Shown: positions 1-7,508 of the stretch, piece after piece
How the letters are laid out: each line of letters starts with the position of its first letter
Position numbering within the stretch: the stretch's first letter is position 1
Source: Sulfurirhabdus sp043759595
GTDB taxonomy: Bacteria; Pseudomonadota; Gammaproteobacteria; Burkholderiales; SMCO01
Length of the DNA stretch: 64,000 bases
Assembly: GCA_043759595.1 (NCBI GenBank)
Contig: JAYVLG010000045.1
Span: forward strand, 1 to 64,000
Direction of reading: 5' to 3'
Notes under the pieces: generated by a model
What the model was told of the DNA's origin: nothing
Databases searched by the model: none
The model's input: the letters and a program-made list of their open reading frames with translations, nothing else
Made by a program: the position numbers and the translations under genes

Positions 1-52
1 GAATTCAGCTGTAAAACTTCTGCGTTCTTTTATCATCGTTTTCCTCTTTTAG

Positions 53-721
53 GTGAATATTGCACCTATTGAGGTGTCCGTGTAAATTAGACCACAACAA
101 ACAGATCAGGCCACAGTTAAGCGGTATGCCTTAGCCCTTCAGAATGGCTTAAGCTTTCCCCCTGTGCGCGTGGCGCTGATTGATGGTAAGTATTTTCTAG
201 TTGATGGATGGCATCGGATAGAAGCCATGTGGATCATTGGGGAATTTCAGATTGAAGCTATAGTGGAACCAATGACACACATGGAGGCTACTTGGGAGGC
301 AGCTAAAGCAAACCTCACTCATGGACTGCCTCTCACGGGTGCCGATAAGCTGGCTGTGTTTAGAGCTTACGTTAAGAGTGAACAGTATAAGGATGGTAAG
401 AAGTTCAAAACTTATCGGGCCATAGCTCAGGAGCTGGGCGGTATTGCTTCACACATGAGTATTGCTAGATGGATGGTCAAGTATTACCCTAAGATTTCTA
501 GGGCCATGGGTACTCCCCCAGAACGCAGAGGGGAAACCTTTACAGCTCCCAAAGGTGATAAAGACCCTGAATACTTGGGACAAGCCTTGCAGGGCTTAGC
601 TGACAGCTTGAATCATTATCAGCTACTCAGTAGCCCTAGCAGCCGTGGAGAACTCATTAAGCAGGCTCAGGACAACTTAGAGGCTATGATGAAACTTGAG
701 TATGCTGAGGTTTACTTCTGA
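53..721 (+). pseudogene. ParB-like partition/DNA-binding protein, interrupted near its N-terminus
   Basis: The reading frame runs from a possible GTG at 53 through a TAA at 83-85 and then stays open to 721. Directly after the stop it reads IRPQQTD, then FPPVRVALIDG and LVDGWHRIEA, the typical N-terminal nucleoside-binding core of ParB/sulfiredoxin-fold proteins. A helix-turn-helix stretch follows (TYRAIAQELGG...SIARWMV, about 60 residues into the open part). The conserved core begins before the first start codon after the stop (GTG at 164), so restarting at 164 would lose part of the domain. Similar single-domain ParB proteins are common in phages and integrative elements. The gene lies next to a tRNA-Ser, but no integrase is in view. 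A nonsense mutation or decay is the simplest reading; a sequencing error at 83-85 is possible. Confidence 0.6.
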
Positions 722-921
722 GGTTTAAGGCACTTTGGAGGGACTAAGGAAAACCTATATAAATCATAGGATTAACCCTTATCTTGTAACAATGTTACAC
801 CCTAGCGATTTTAGCGCCTCTGAAAGCCTTGCTGGGATTGAGTCTTGAGGGTGAAAACCGACCAAAAAAGAAGAAAACTATTGAGCTTAGTTTGTGTGGT
901 AAAGGCGTGTGGTAAATGAGA

Positions 922-970
922 AAAGGCTAATAAAACATAAAATGTTGTTTATTATGAATTATTAGCCTTT
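922..970 (-). terminator. Hairpin downstream of tRNA-Ser(GCT)
   Basis: Perfect 12-bp arms, AAAGGCTAATAA at 922-933 and TTATTAGCCTTT at 959-970, enclose an inner AT-rich pairing segment. Read on the minus strand the stem ends in a short T run, so it can act as the terminator of the tRNA transcript. Confidence 0.6.
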
Positions 971-979
971 AATTTGTAC

Positions 980-1072
980 TGGCGGAGAGAGAGGGATTCG
1001 AACCCTCGGTAAGGCTATAAACCCTACGCTCCCTTAGCAGGGGAGTACCTTCGACCACTCGGCCATCTCTCC
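980..1072 (-). tRNA. tRNA-Ser (anticodon GCT)
   Basis: Minus strand: a GGAGAGA acceptor 5' side, an anticodon arm CTCCC-CTGCTAA-GGGAG with anticodon GCT, a long variable arm as in class II tRNAs, a T-loop GTTCGAATC, and an acceptor 3' side ending in an encoded CCA. The 93-nt length fits tRNA-Ser. It decodes AGC/AGU serine codons. It has its own promoter upstream and a hairpin downstream. Confidence 0.95.
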
Positions 1073-1085
1073 GTTTAGAGGCGGT

Positions 1086-1114
1086 AGAATACCGCGAACT
1101 CTCTAAAAGGTCAA
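1086..1114 (-). promoter_or_regulatory. Sigma-70 type promoter of tRNA-Ser(GCT)
   Basis: On the minus strand, TTGACC (1109-1114) and TATTCT (1086-1091) are separated by exactly 17 bp and lie just upstream of the tRNA 5' end at 1072. Element quality and spacing are close to consensus, so the tRNA need not rely on read-through from lysC. Confidence 0.6.
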
Positions 1115-1125
1115 AAAAACTTGCT

Positions 1126-2355
1126 TTATGCTGGTTCCTGATCCAGATTAAAAGCTTTGTGTAGCACACGAACGGCCAGTTCCAGGTACTTTTCATCGAT
1201 TACAACTGAAATCTTAATTTCTGAGGTAGAGATCATTTGTATGTTGATTCCGTCTTCTGCCAAAGCTTTGAACATGGATCTTGCTATGCCTACATGCGAA
1301 CGCATGCCAACGCCCACAACAGATACTTTGGCAATTTTGTCATCGCCAGATACTTCGCGCGCTCCGATTTGTGATTGAGCACTTTTAAGTATGTCCAGCG
1401 CTTTGGTAAACTCGTTGCGGTGTACTGTGAACGTAAAATCCGTTGTGCCATCCGCACCCACGTTCTGAATAATCATATCCACATCAATATTGGCGTCTGC
1501 TACCGGCCCGAGAATCTGGTACGCGATACCAGGCTTGTCTGGCACACCCGTTACTGTAATTTTTGCTTCATCGCGGTTAAAAGCTATGCCCGAAATAATC
1601 GCTTGTTCCATAATTTCATCATCCTCAAAGGTAATCAACGTGCCATCACCACCTTCTTCGAAGCTGGATAGCACGCGCAGTTTGACCTTGTATTTCCCTG
1701 CAAACTCAACTGAACGAATCTGCAACACTTTAGAACCCAGACTAGCCATTTCAAGCATTTCTTCAAATGTTATGGACTTGAGCCTTCTGGCTTCCGGTAC
1801 GATACGTGGGTCTGTTGTATAAACGCCATCTACATCAGTATAAATCTGGCACTCATCCGCTTTCAGGGCGGCGGCCAATGCAACGCCTGTGGTATCAGAG
1901 CCACCGCGACCCAAGGTGGTTATATTGCCTTGTTCATCCACCCCCTGAAAGCCGGCCACAACCACTACATGGCCGCTATCAAGGTCGGCCTTTATTCGGG
2001 CTTCATCTATACTGACAATACGTGCCTTTGTGAACGAATCATCGGTAAGAATTCTGACCTGGGAGCCTGTGTAGCTTTTTGCCTTCAGGCCTAAGTCCTT
2101 CAGTGCCATGGCCAACAGTGAAATAGTTACCTGTTCACCCGTAGAAACGAGCACGTCCATTTCACGGGGATCAGGATTTTTTTGAATACTTTTAGCAAGT
2201 TCAATCAGTTTATTGGTCTCCCCACTCATTGCAGAGAGCACAACTACTACTTGATGTCCAAGCATTTTGAATTTTGCTACACGTTGTGCAACGTTTTTTA
2301 TACGATCAACATTTCCAACGGAAGTGCCACCATATTTCTGTACTATCAGCGCCAT
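1126..2355 (-). CDS. lysC: Aspartate kinase
   Basis: Phosphorylates L-aspartate with ATP, the first step towards lysine, threonine, methionine and diaminopimelate, in the cytosol. The 409-residue length is usual for the single-function enzyme. The N-terminal amino acid kinase signature KYGGTSVG is at residues 7-14, LGRGGSDTT at about 148-156, and the C-terminal third (from about 265) looks like the paired ACT domains that sense lysine/threonine. The start ATG at 2355 places KYGGTSVG at the usual distance from the N-terminus. It is followed by tRNA-Ser(GCT) on the same strand, an arrangement seen in other proteobacteria. Feedback inhibition is known for the family, not shown here. Confidence 0.97.
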   Translation of the reverse strand: MALIVQKYGGTSVGNVDRIKNVAQRVAKFKMLGHQVVVVLSAMSGETNKLIELAKSIQKNPDPREMDVLVSTGEQVTISLLAMALKDLGLKAKSYTGSQVRILTDDSFTKARIVSIDEARIKADLDSGHVVVVAGFQGVDEQGNITTLGRGGSDTTGVALAAALKADECQIYTDVDGVYTTDPRIVPEARRLKSITFEEMLEMASLGSKVLQIRSVEFAGKYKVKLRVLSSFEEGGDGTLITFEDDEIMEQAIISGIAFNRDEAKITVTGVPDKPGIAYQILGPVADANIDVDMIIQNVGADGTTDFTFTVHRNEFTKALDILKSAQSQIGAREVSGDDKIAKVSVVGVGMRSHVGIARSMFKALAEDGINIQMISTSEIKISVVIDEKYLELAVRVLHKAFNLDQEPA

Positions 2356-2785
2356 CGAAGACCTTGAAAAAAAACAATAAAATGACTATTTCTCAAAAAA
2401 ATTGCGCATGTTAACGCAGTTTTCGCCTGGCGGGAATTTTAACCCAAACAGGCAAATAAAACGAGCACAAAAGTGGAATTTACAATTTATAAACCTTAGC
2501 TTACCCCACAATCCTACCCTGTTTTTTTCTGATACGTTTAAATGAATCAGTTGTAACTGCCAATTTTTTCCATCCGCATCATCAATTAATGACATGTGAA
2601 ATCCCAGGAACTTCAACAAGCTCATCGATAAATTTTTTTCATACACATGATTTTGCATAAAGTCAATAATGCATATGATCTGGAACTTTTCTAATTTTAT
2701 GCTATCATAGTATCAGTAGTACTTAATTGAGTGGCATGTAATGTCAATTCCATAATCTCCTTAGATAATTTAAAGTGTAGAGAAT
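2356..2785. other. Divergent intergenic region between lysC and a small HTH gene
   Basis: AT-rich 430-bp spacer that must hold promoters for both divergent genes. The only good promoter-like element seen points rightwards at 2727-2756. An open frame on the minus strand (2386-2658) has low-complexity composition and no recognisable domain and is not called as a gene. No RNA gene was recognised. Confidence 0.5.
2727..2756 (+). promoter_or_regulatory. Possible sigma-70 promoter of the small HTH regulator
   Basis: TTGAGT at 2727-2732 and CATAAT at 2751-2756 with an 18-bp spacer, 30 bp before the start at 2786. Fair match only; no operator was identified. Confidence 0.4.
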
Positions 2786-3088
2786 ATGAAACTATTCGAA
2801 AAAATCGTAAATCCTCGGGATATCAGACGCAAACTCGGTTTGAACCAACAAGAGTTCTGGACCCAGATCGGTGTAACACAAAGCGGTGGTTCCCGCTATG
2901 AGAGCGGTCGCTCCATGCCTAAGCCTGTGCGCGAACTGTTGCGCCTGGTGCATGTGGAGCAGGTTGATCTTTCCAAAGTCAAGCACGAAGACTTTGAAAT
3001 CATCGATTACCTGAAGGGTAGCCATCCCGATCTTTACAAGAGCCTGAAGAAAGCGGTTCGCACCAACAAGAAAAAAGAAGAACACTAA
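2786..3088 (+). CDS. Small XRE-like helix-turn-helix transcriptional regulator
   Basis: A 100-residue protein with a Cro/C1-type HTH: RDIRRKLGLNQQEFWTQIGV is helix 1-2 and QSGGSRYESGRSMP the recognition-helix segment (about residues 11-48). The C-terminus is short and lysine-rich (KKAVRTNKKKEEH). It has no partner gene in an operon and is followed by a strong hairpin. This small stand-alone family occurs in betaproteobacteria; its target is unknown. Self-regulation through the AT-rich upstream spacer is plausible but not shown. The DNA-binding fold is fairly certain, the biological role is not. Confidence 0.85.
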   Translation: MKLFEKIVNPRDIRRKLGLNQQEFWTQIGVTQSGGSRYESGRSMPKPVRELLRLVHVEQVDLSKVKHEDFEIIDYLKGSHPDLYKSLKKAVRTNKKKEEH

Positions 3089-3114
3089 GTTTTTTCTTGG
3101 TTGTGTACAGATAC

Positions 3115-3147
3115 TTAGCCGTGTTATCTATTAGATAACACGGCTAA
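3115..3147. terminator. Perfect 16-bp inverted repeat between converging genes
   Basis: TTAGCCGTGTTATCTA at 3115-3130 and its exact reverse complement at 3132-3147, with one base between. It separates the rightward HTH gene from the leftward radical SAM gene and contains the latter's TAG stop (3144-3146). No classical T-run follows on either strand, so efficiency as an intrinsic terminator is uncertain. Confidence 0.55.
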
Positions 3148-4010
3148 AGGCTCTCTCTTACTTCCAGCCCTGCTTCACGGATTTTATTCGCATAACTCAA
3201 CAGCCATTCTTCTGGCAATGGGGTTAACCTGCTCGCTTCTTTCTGCATTGAAGGTCTCGCCAATCCATAGAGTAACACCCCCTTCACCCCCACTTTTTCA
3301 CTCACCAATTTTTTTATCAGTTCCAAATAAGCCTGTTGCTCTTCATTTGTTGGCGCATGCCCGTCCATACTAAACACACAAGTTTGCAACCATGTAGGAC
3401 ATAGCGCCGCTGCCACTCGCAAATTTTCCTGCACCCGTTGCAATCCTATTCTGGAACCATTTAGTCTGCGCATGCCTTCAGCAGTCGCGCTGTCCAATTT
3501 AAACCAGACCTCACCGTTTAAGCCTGCCATCTGCTTTAAACCCTGCTGAACATAACCACGATTTACCAGACTGCCATTAGTAATCAGCACCAACTTTATT
3601 TTGCCAATAAGATCAAACTCTTTCATTAATTTGCCAATGAGCGAAATTACATTTGCAAATTCTTTGGCACTCGTCGGCTCACCATTACCAGACAATGCGA
3701 TATCATTAATGCGCCTGGCTTCCAATGGAACCCTCTGCACCATAAAGTCACCATGCAGCAGTTCATGCAAAAACCCGCGCAGTTCGATTTCCAGCTTCTT
3801 AAGATCAATTTCAGGGGCGGCACCCCGCTTCAAATCAGGTACCTGACAATACACACAATGCCAATTACAGGCATTATTGGGATTCAAATTAACCCCAACC
3901 GAAACACCACCCGCCCGCCTGGAAATAACAGGATAAACATAAGTCATGTCTGCGCTATCACGACTATGATCACCTGTTGTCAGCACATTGGTATGAGTAG
4001 GCACGAACAT
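3144..4010 (-). CDS. Radical SAM domain protein of unknown substrate
   Basis: 288 residues. The canonical radical SAM cluster motif is C48-X3-C52-X2-C55 (CNWHCVYC), and SGNGEPTSAKEF near residue 108 is the glycine-rich SAM-binding GGE-like motif. These proteins bind a [4Fe-4S] cluster and cleave S-adenosylmethionine to a 5'-deoxyadenosyl radical. The first 20 residues are not conserved-looking, so an internal start at residue 22 (MTYVYPVI) is possible. It is divergent from queD, but its size and motif context do not match QueE (7-carboxy-7-deazaguanine synthase), so no queuosine role is assigned. The substrate is unknown. Confidence 0.85.
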   Translation of the reverse strand: MFVPTHTNVLTTGDHSRDSADMTYVYPVISRRAGGVSVGVNLNPNNACNWHCVYCQVPDLKRGAAPEIDLKKLEIELRGFLHELLHGDFMVQRVPLEARRINDIALSGNGEPTSAKEFANVISLIGKLMKEFDLIGKIKLVLITNGSLVNRGYVQQGLKQMAGLNGEVWFKLDSATAEGMRRLNGSRIGLQRVQENLRVAAALCPTWLQTCVFSMDGHAPTNEEQQAYLELIKKLVSEKVGVKGVLLYGLARPSMQKEASRLTPLPEEWLLSYANKIREAGLEVRESL

Positions 4011-4114
4011 TCCTTAAGCAATGAGTCAAATATGAATTGTAACGGTTTTAACTGACTAAATACGGATTCGACAACAATGATATAATTGGTTATTTTCCCT
4101 CACCACCTTAGACC

Positions 4115-4564
4115 ATGCAAATCACACGCAGACTTGAATTTGATGCAGGACACCGCATCCCTCACCACAAAAGCCAATGCAGGCATATGCATGGTCACCG
4201 TTACGCAATTGAGATCACCCTTTCTGGTGCCATTATCGAAATAGAAGGTATTTCCGAGCAAGGCATGGTGATGGATTTCACCGATGTGAAAAATATTGCC
4301 TATACTCATATTGCAGGGGTTTGGGACCATGCTTTTCTGGTTTATACGGGCGATACGCAAGTGATCGATTTTTTGAAAACCTTACCAGAACATAAAACAG
4401 TAGCACTGCCCTTTATTCCCACTGCAGAAAACCTTGCTGCCGAAGCCTTTCGTATTCTGGATAAAGCTTACCAGGATACTTACGGCAACAATTTGCGACT
4501 GGAACAAGTCAGGCTATATGAAACCCCAAACAACTGGGCAGATGCGGTAAGAAATAAAATCTAG
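4115..4564 (+). CDS. queD: 6-carboxy-5,6,7,8-tetrahydropterin synthase / PTPS family
   Basis: Converts 7,8-dihydroneopterin triphosphate to 6-carboxytetrahydropterin in the queuosine/7-deazaguanine pathway. It is 149 residues long. The zinc ligands H13, H26 and H28 and the catalytic C22 sit in the expected spacing (QCRHMHGHRY). Downstream, VWDHAFLV supplies the Asp-His pair and RLYETPNNWA the conserved glutamate. The ATG at 4115 puts the beta-strand ITRRLEFDAGHRI at the N-terminus as usual. A pterin-binding variant with another product cannot be excluded, but all catalytic residues are present. Confidence 0.92.
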   Translation: MQITRRLEFDAGHRIPHHKSQCRHMHGHRYAIEITLSGAIIEIEGISEQGMVMDFTDVKNIAYTHIAGVWDHAFLVYTGDTQVIDFLKTLPEHKTVALPFIPTAENLAAEAFRILDKAYQDTYGNNLRLEQVRLYETPNNWADAVRNKI

Positions 4565-4592
4565 TTCTGATTCAATAATCGGAGATTACAGA

Positions 4593-5033
4593 TTGTATAA
4601 ACGAATCCTCGTTCCTGTAGATGGTAGCGCCACCTCAAATAACGCTTTGCGGGAAGGGATAAAGCTTGCCAGTGAACAACACTCCCAACTCAGAATAGTC
4701 CACGTAGTGGATGAAGCAGTTCTCTACAGTGATGTCGAAGGCTTTATAGATATCACCGCCTTGCGAAAAGCCTTACAGGAATCCAGCAAGAGCTTACTCA
4801 CTAAAGCTGCTGATACCGCTAAAACTGGCGGAGTGGATGCTGAAACAGCCCAACTCAATACCACTGGTGAGCGGATTGCCTCAACAATCACCGATGAAGC
4901 CAAACGCTGGGCTGCCGACCTTATTGTCTTGGGCACCCATGGCAGAAGTGGTTTTGATCGTTTGCTAATGGGAAGCATTGCTGAGGGAGTAGCTCGAATT
5001 GCACCAACGCCGGTACTGCTGGTGAGAGATTAG
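4593..5033 (+). CDS. Universal stress protein, UspA family
   Basis: 146 residues with the single-domain Usp fold. MYKRILVPVDGS is the first strand with the ATP-site Asp, and GTHGRSGFDRLLMGSIAE is the G-2X-G-9X-G(S) nucleotide-binding motif, so it probably binds ATP. The start is TTG at 4593, supported by GGAG at 4581-4584. It follows queD by 28 bp on the same strand and may be co-transcribed. The last 75 bp recur in degenerate form at about 6321-6395 (see the separate entry), so this locus has undergone a duplication or insertion. Confidence 0.93.
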   Translation: MYKRILVPVDGSATSNNALREGIKLASEQHSQLRIVHVVDEAVLYSDVEGFIDITALRKALQESSKSLLTKAADTAKTGGVDAETAQLNTTGERIASTITDEAKRWAADLIVLGTHGRSGFDRLLMGSIAEGVARIAPTPVLLVRD

Positions 5034-5516
5034 CTTCTTTAAAAAAATACGTTCAGTTGAAAACGACTCATTTTCAAGAGCAAATGGGTACTTAAGAAAC
5101 CGCAATGCCACAGCCTATAGAAGCGACATCGCATGAATAGCAAAAGTCTGATTGCATAACAACCACATTTTTCATAGTCGTCGTTAATTAAATCAATTTC
5201 AGCAACTGATAGATACTCATAAAACACGATGACAATCTGACATCTCCAACTCATCGCTTTTTTTATGTCATTACCATCTCTTGTGATCAGGCTTACCAAA
5301 AAAATAAATCCTTCAGTCCCACAACACTCAAAACAGCATAATTACACCCGGTAAAATAAAAATGTCGAAAATATTTACATTAATTATTTTAAAATTTACC
5401 ATCAAAAACATCATAATAAAAAATACACTCACCAAATAAATGACTTTACAACCTAATTTTGTCGGAATTTTTTACTATTTTTCGCAAACCGTATTTTCAA
5501 TGACAAACAACAGCGT
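5034..5516. other. AT-rich spacer downstream of the usp gene
   Basis: About 480 bp without a credible coding frame. The base composition is clearly more AT-rich than the flanking genes. No RNA gene, IS end or tRNA fragment was recognised. It ends at the palindrome and sigma-54-like promoter of the PEP-CTERM gene. Confidence 0.5.
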
Positions 5517-5551
5517 ACATTATCAATTGGTTATATAACAATTGATAATGT
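5517..5551. promoter_or_regulatory. 13-bp palindrome next to the sigma-54-like promoter
   Basis: ACATTATCAATTG (5517-5529) and its exact reverse complement (5539-5551) flank a 9-nt centre, itself mostly the palindrome TTATATAA. It abuts the -24 element of the PEP-CTERM gene. It could be an operator or activator site; with no T-run and a position ahead of the promoter, it is unlikely to be a terminator for this gene. Confidence 0.5.
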
Positions 5552-5568
5552 GGCACGGTTTATGCTTT
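5551..5568 (+). promoter_or_regulatory. Sigma-54 (RpoN) type promoter of the PEP-CTERM gene
   Basis: TGGCACG at 5551-5557 and TGC at 5563-5565 place the -24 GG and -12 GC exactly 12 bp apart; only the first T of the TTGC box differs from consensus. The expected start of transcription is about 45 bases downstream of the -24 GG's first position or less, ahead of the ATG at 5610. PEP-CTERM genes in exosortase-bearing bacteria are often linked to the PrsK/PrsR sigma-54 activator system, which fits. Confidence 0.65.
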
Positions 5569-5609
5569 GTGGAATATGCAGCAATTTTAATATAATCGGA
5601 AAAAATATA

Positions 5610-6266
5610 ATGAAGAAATTTTTAGCGTACTTTTTATTTGCCGTTACAACAGGGGCAAATGCCGGCGTTATTACCACATTTTCGGACAGAACAACATTTG
5701 ACTCAGCCGTTGGTTCAACCACTTTAGAAGATTTCACCAACACCTCTAACTTTCCAATTCCCGGTGGAAGTTTGAGTTCCACAACTGCTTTCGGCACCTT
5801 GGCTGCTGGTAGCATCAAGAGTGGTGTTACTTACACAACACCAACTGGCTCAGGAAATTATTTCAATATAGATGCAGGCGGTGGATTTAGCGGTGGTTTT
5901 CTTGATGGCTTTAATCCTAGCGATCGTGATTTAACAATCACCTACAACCCAATCATTTCAGCATTTGGTTTTGATACGAATAACTTAATGCCAAATTTTG
6001 ACATTACGATTAATTTTTTGTCTGGCCCTAGTTACATCAACAACTTCTCGGGTATTTCTTCCATGAAATTTTTTGGCTTTCAAAGCAATGCTGCCGATAT
6101 CCAGTCTGTGGTAATCAGCGGCAATAACAGCTTCTTTGGTTTTGCCTTAGATAATCATTCATTTGGTGGCAACGCGCGTCCTTCAGCAGTGCCAGAGCCG
6201 GCAACCTTGGTACTGATGGGATTAGGCCTGGCTATGCTAGCTGTAAGACGCAAAGCTGCAAAATAA
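5610..6266 (+). CDS. PEP-CTERM sorting domain protein
   Basis: 218 residues from the ATG at 5610. The signal peptide is MKKFLAYFLFAVTTGANA. The body is rich in Ser/Thr/Asn/Gly with few charges, and the C-terminal sorting signal starts with VPEPATLVLMG, continues with a hydrophobic helix and ends in RRKAAK. Such proteins are exported, processed by an exosortase and placed at the cell surface or in the exopolysaccharide matrix. An earlier in-frame start at 5550 would put 20 residues ahead of the signal peptide and lies inside the promoter, so it was rejected. The exact role is unknown. The gene stands alone between a palindrome/sigma-54 promoter and a terminator, flanked by repeated usp sequence, which suggests it was inserted here. 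No exosortase gene is in the window. Confidence 0.9.
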   Translation: MKKFLAYFLFAVTTGANAGVITTFSDRTTFDSAVGSTTLEDFTNTSNFPIPGGSLSSTTAFGTLAAGSIKSGVTYTTPTGSGNYFNIDAGGGFSGGFLDGFNPSDRDLTITYNPIISAFGFDTNNLMPNFDITINFLSGPSYINNFSGISSMKFFGFQSNAADIQSVVISGNNSFFGFALDNHSFGGNARPSAVPEPATLVLMGLGLAMLAVRRKAAK

Positions 6267-6287
6267 TCACAACGAATTCAGTTCATA

Positions 6288-6319
6288 AACCCCGCCAAAC
6301 ACTACCGGCGGGGTTTTGT
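6288..6319 (+). terminator. Intrinsic terminator of the PEP-CTERM gene
   Basis: AACCCCGCC at 6288-6296 pairs with GGCGGGGTT at 6306-6314 and is followed by more T residues. A strong GC-rich stem directly behind the stop codon. Confidence 0.85.
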
Positions 6320-6320
6320 T

Positions 6321-6395
6321 CGTTTGCTAATGGAAAGCATTACTGAAGAAGTAGCACGAATTGCACCAACGCTGGTACTGCTGGTGAGAGATTAG
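6321..6395 (+). pseudogene. Remnant of a universal stress protein gene (3' end only)
   Basis: Reads RLLMESITEEVARIAPTL then VLLVRD and stop, matching the last 24 residues of the usp gene ending at 5033 with only four substitutions (G/E, A/T, G/E, P/L). Nucleotide similarity extends a few bases beyond both ends. It cannot encode a protein by itself. It most likely marks the right border of a segment inserted at, or duplicated around, the usp 3' end. Confidence 0.85.
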
Positions 6396-6675
6396 CTTTC
6401 ACCATATAAGCATCTAGCCTCCCTGTAACTCCCGCAAGCCAATTTATTCCAAACCGACTTGCATCTGACACTGCAGCCAGATGCTATTCTACCTCCCCTG
6501 TAATCCCCATAAAATAATTTATTTGAATGAATTCAGCACTTACTTCTTAAGGATGCGCTAGAAAAGATAAGGGATTGGTGACACAATACTGGCGGGATAG
6601 AAAACACAAAATCGAGAAAAACTCGAATAGCAAGCGCTTCTATCTTGAAAAAAATCTCAAATCTAAGGGGGGTTC
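6396..6675. other. Spacer before the lipoprotein operon
   Basis: Non-coding, 280 bp. It should hold the promoter of the three-lipoprotein operon, but no convincing -35/-10 pair was found. A strong purine-rich ribosome binding site (GGGGGG) lies at its end. Confidence 0.4.
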
Positions 6676-7113
6676 ATGACCAAATTTTTAAAGCTGTGCG
6701 TTATTCTTGGGTTCGTTACGTCGTTAACTGCCGGGTGCGCAATTAACCGGGCAACCGCTACCGTTGACCCATCTGCCAATCTGTCGACAATGAAAACCAT
6801 GTATGTCAAAAAATTTGCGGATGACAATGCCAACACGAATGTTTTGATTGCCGACAAACTGCGTAGCAAGGGTGTCAGCGTCACTACCGGAAGCGAAGCA
6901 CCACCGAGCGACGTTGATGCTGTGGTTACCTATGTCGACAAGTGGATGTGGGACATTACGATGTACATGCTCGAACTGACAATTACGATTCGTGACCCGA
7001 AAACCGATTTCCCATTGGCCAGCGGCAATTCTTTCCATACATCCCTGACTCGCCTCTCCCCAAAAGAGATGGCTAATGAAGTCGTTGATAATATTTATAA
7101 AGGAGCAAAATAA
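6676..7113 (+). CDS. Putative outer-membrane lipoprotein
   Basis: 145 residues. The signal peptide ends in a lipobox LTAGC, so Cys20 is the likely lipidated residue. The mature part contains MKTMYVKKFADDNANTNVLIADKLRSKG and an acidic VDAVVTYVD segment, then a beta-rich WDITMYMLELTITIRDP stretch. This pattern resembles small DUF4136-like lipoproteins that hint at an envelope role; the family assignment is tentative. First gene of a three-gene set: the next gene starts directly after its stop codon. An exceptionally strong ribosome binding site (AAGGGGGG) precedes the ATG. Confidence 0.8.
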   Translation: MTKFLKLCVILGFVTSLTAGCAINRATATVDPSANLSTMKTMYVKKFADDNANTNVLIADKLRSKGVSVTTGSEAPPSDVDAVVTYVDKWMWDITMYMLELTITIRDPKTDFPLASGNSFHTSLTRLSPKEMANEVVDNIYKGAK

Positions 7114-7236
7114 ATGATTAATTCACCCATACGTTACGGAATGCTTGCCACCTTGATTTTATTTACTCTTGAACTTACCGGTTGTGCTGCACCAGCCAAT
7201 CGCGCGGCGATGACACCGCAAGGAAAGCATTTATGA
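7114..7236 (+). CDS. Very small lipoprotein (40 residues)
   Basis: The frame opens with ATG directly after the stop of the preceding lipoprotein and ends in TGA overlapping the ATG of the next. It reads MINSPIRYGMLATLILF then TLELTGCAAPANR and a short tail. The hydrophobic stretch followed by LTGC is a good lipobox, leaving a mature peptide of about 17 residues. The ribosome binding site AAAGGAG lies at the end of the upstream gene. The tight coupling on both sides and the lipobox argue that it is translated. The family is not recognised. Confidence 0.65.
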   Translation: MINSPIRYGMLATLILFTLELTGCAAPANRAAMTPQGKHL

Positions 7237-7508
7237 AAGTATTTCTCAGCATTAGCCTGTTAACAATATCTTTGGCAAGTTGCGCAACATCAAAACCAAT
7301 TCAAGGTCCAAATGGTACCCAAGCATTCTTCATAAAGTGCGGCAGTGCAGTTATCGATGCTTGTTACGAAGAAGCTGCCAAAGTATGTCCAAAAGGCTAT
7401 AACATGGTAGATCGGCAAGCCAACCCTAATGGGTTATTGGCTCCAGTTGGAAGCTCGATTATGACTGTGCGCGGCCCAAACTCAATGTTCGTAGAGTGCA
7501 AGGAATAA
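7233..7508 (+). CDS. Small lipoprotein, last gene of the trio
   Basis: 91 residues from the ATG at 7233, which overlaps the TGA of the 40-residue gene by four bases (ATGA). The lipobox LASC gives lipidated Cys17. The mature part has cysteines in FIKCGSAVIDACYEEAAKVCPKGY and a final FVECKE, so two disulfides are possible in the periplasm. It resembles small envelope proteins with a CxxxCxxxAxxxCPxGY pattern seen across proteobacteria. An upstream in-frame start at 7182 would destroy the signal peptide and was rejected. Function unknown. Confidence 0.82.
   Translation: MKVFLSISLLTISLASCATSKPIQGPNGTQAFFIKCGSAVIDACYEEAAKVCPKGYNMVDRQANPNGLLAPVGSSIMTVRGPNSMFVECKE

Noticed and set aside
1157..2367. 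Several rightward frames inside lysC
   Set aside because: Shadow frames of the lysC gene; no start signals or family content.
2386..2658. Open frame of 90 residues on the minus strand upstream of lysC
   Set aside because: No ribosome binding site, no family features, low-complexity sequence, and it occupies the promoter region of the divergent genes.
3144..4564. Queuosine cluster (radical SAM next to queD)
   Set aside because: The genes are divergent and the radical SAM protein does not show QueE features; no queC or queF is present.
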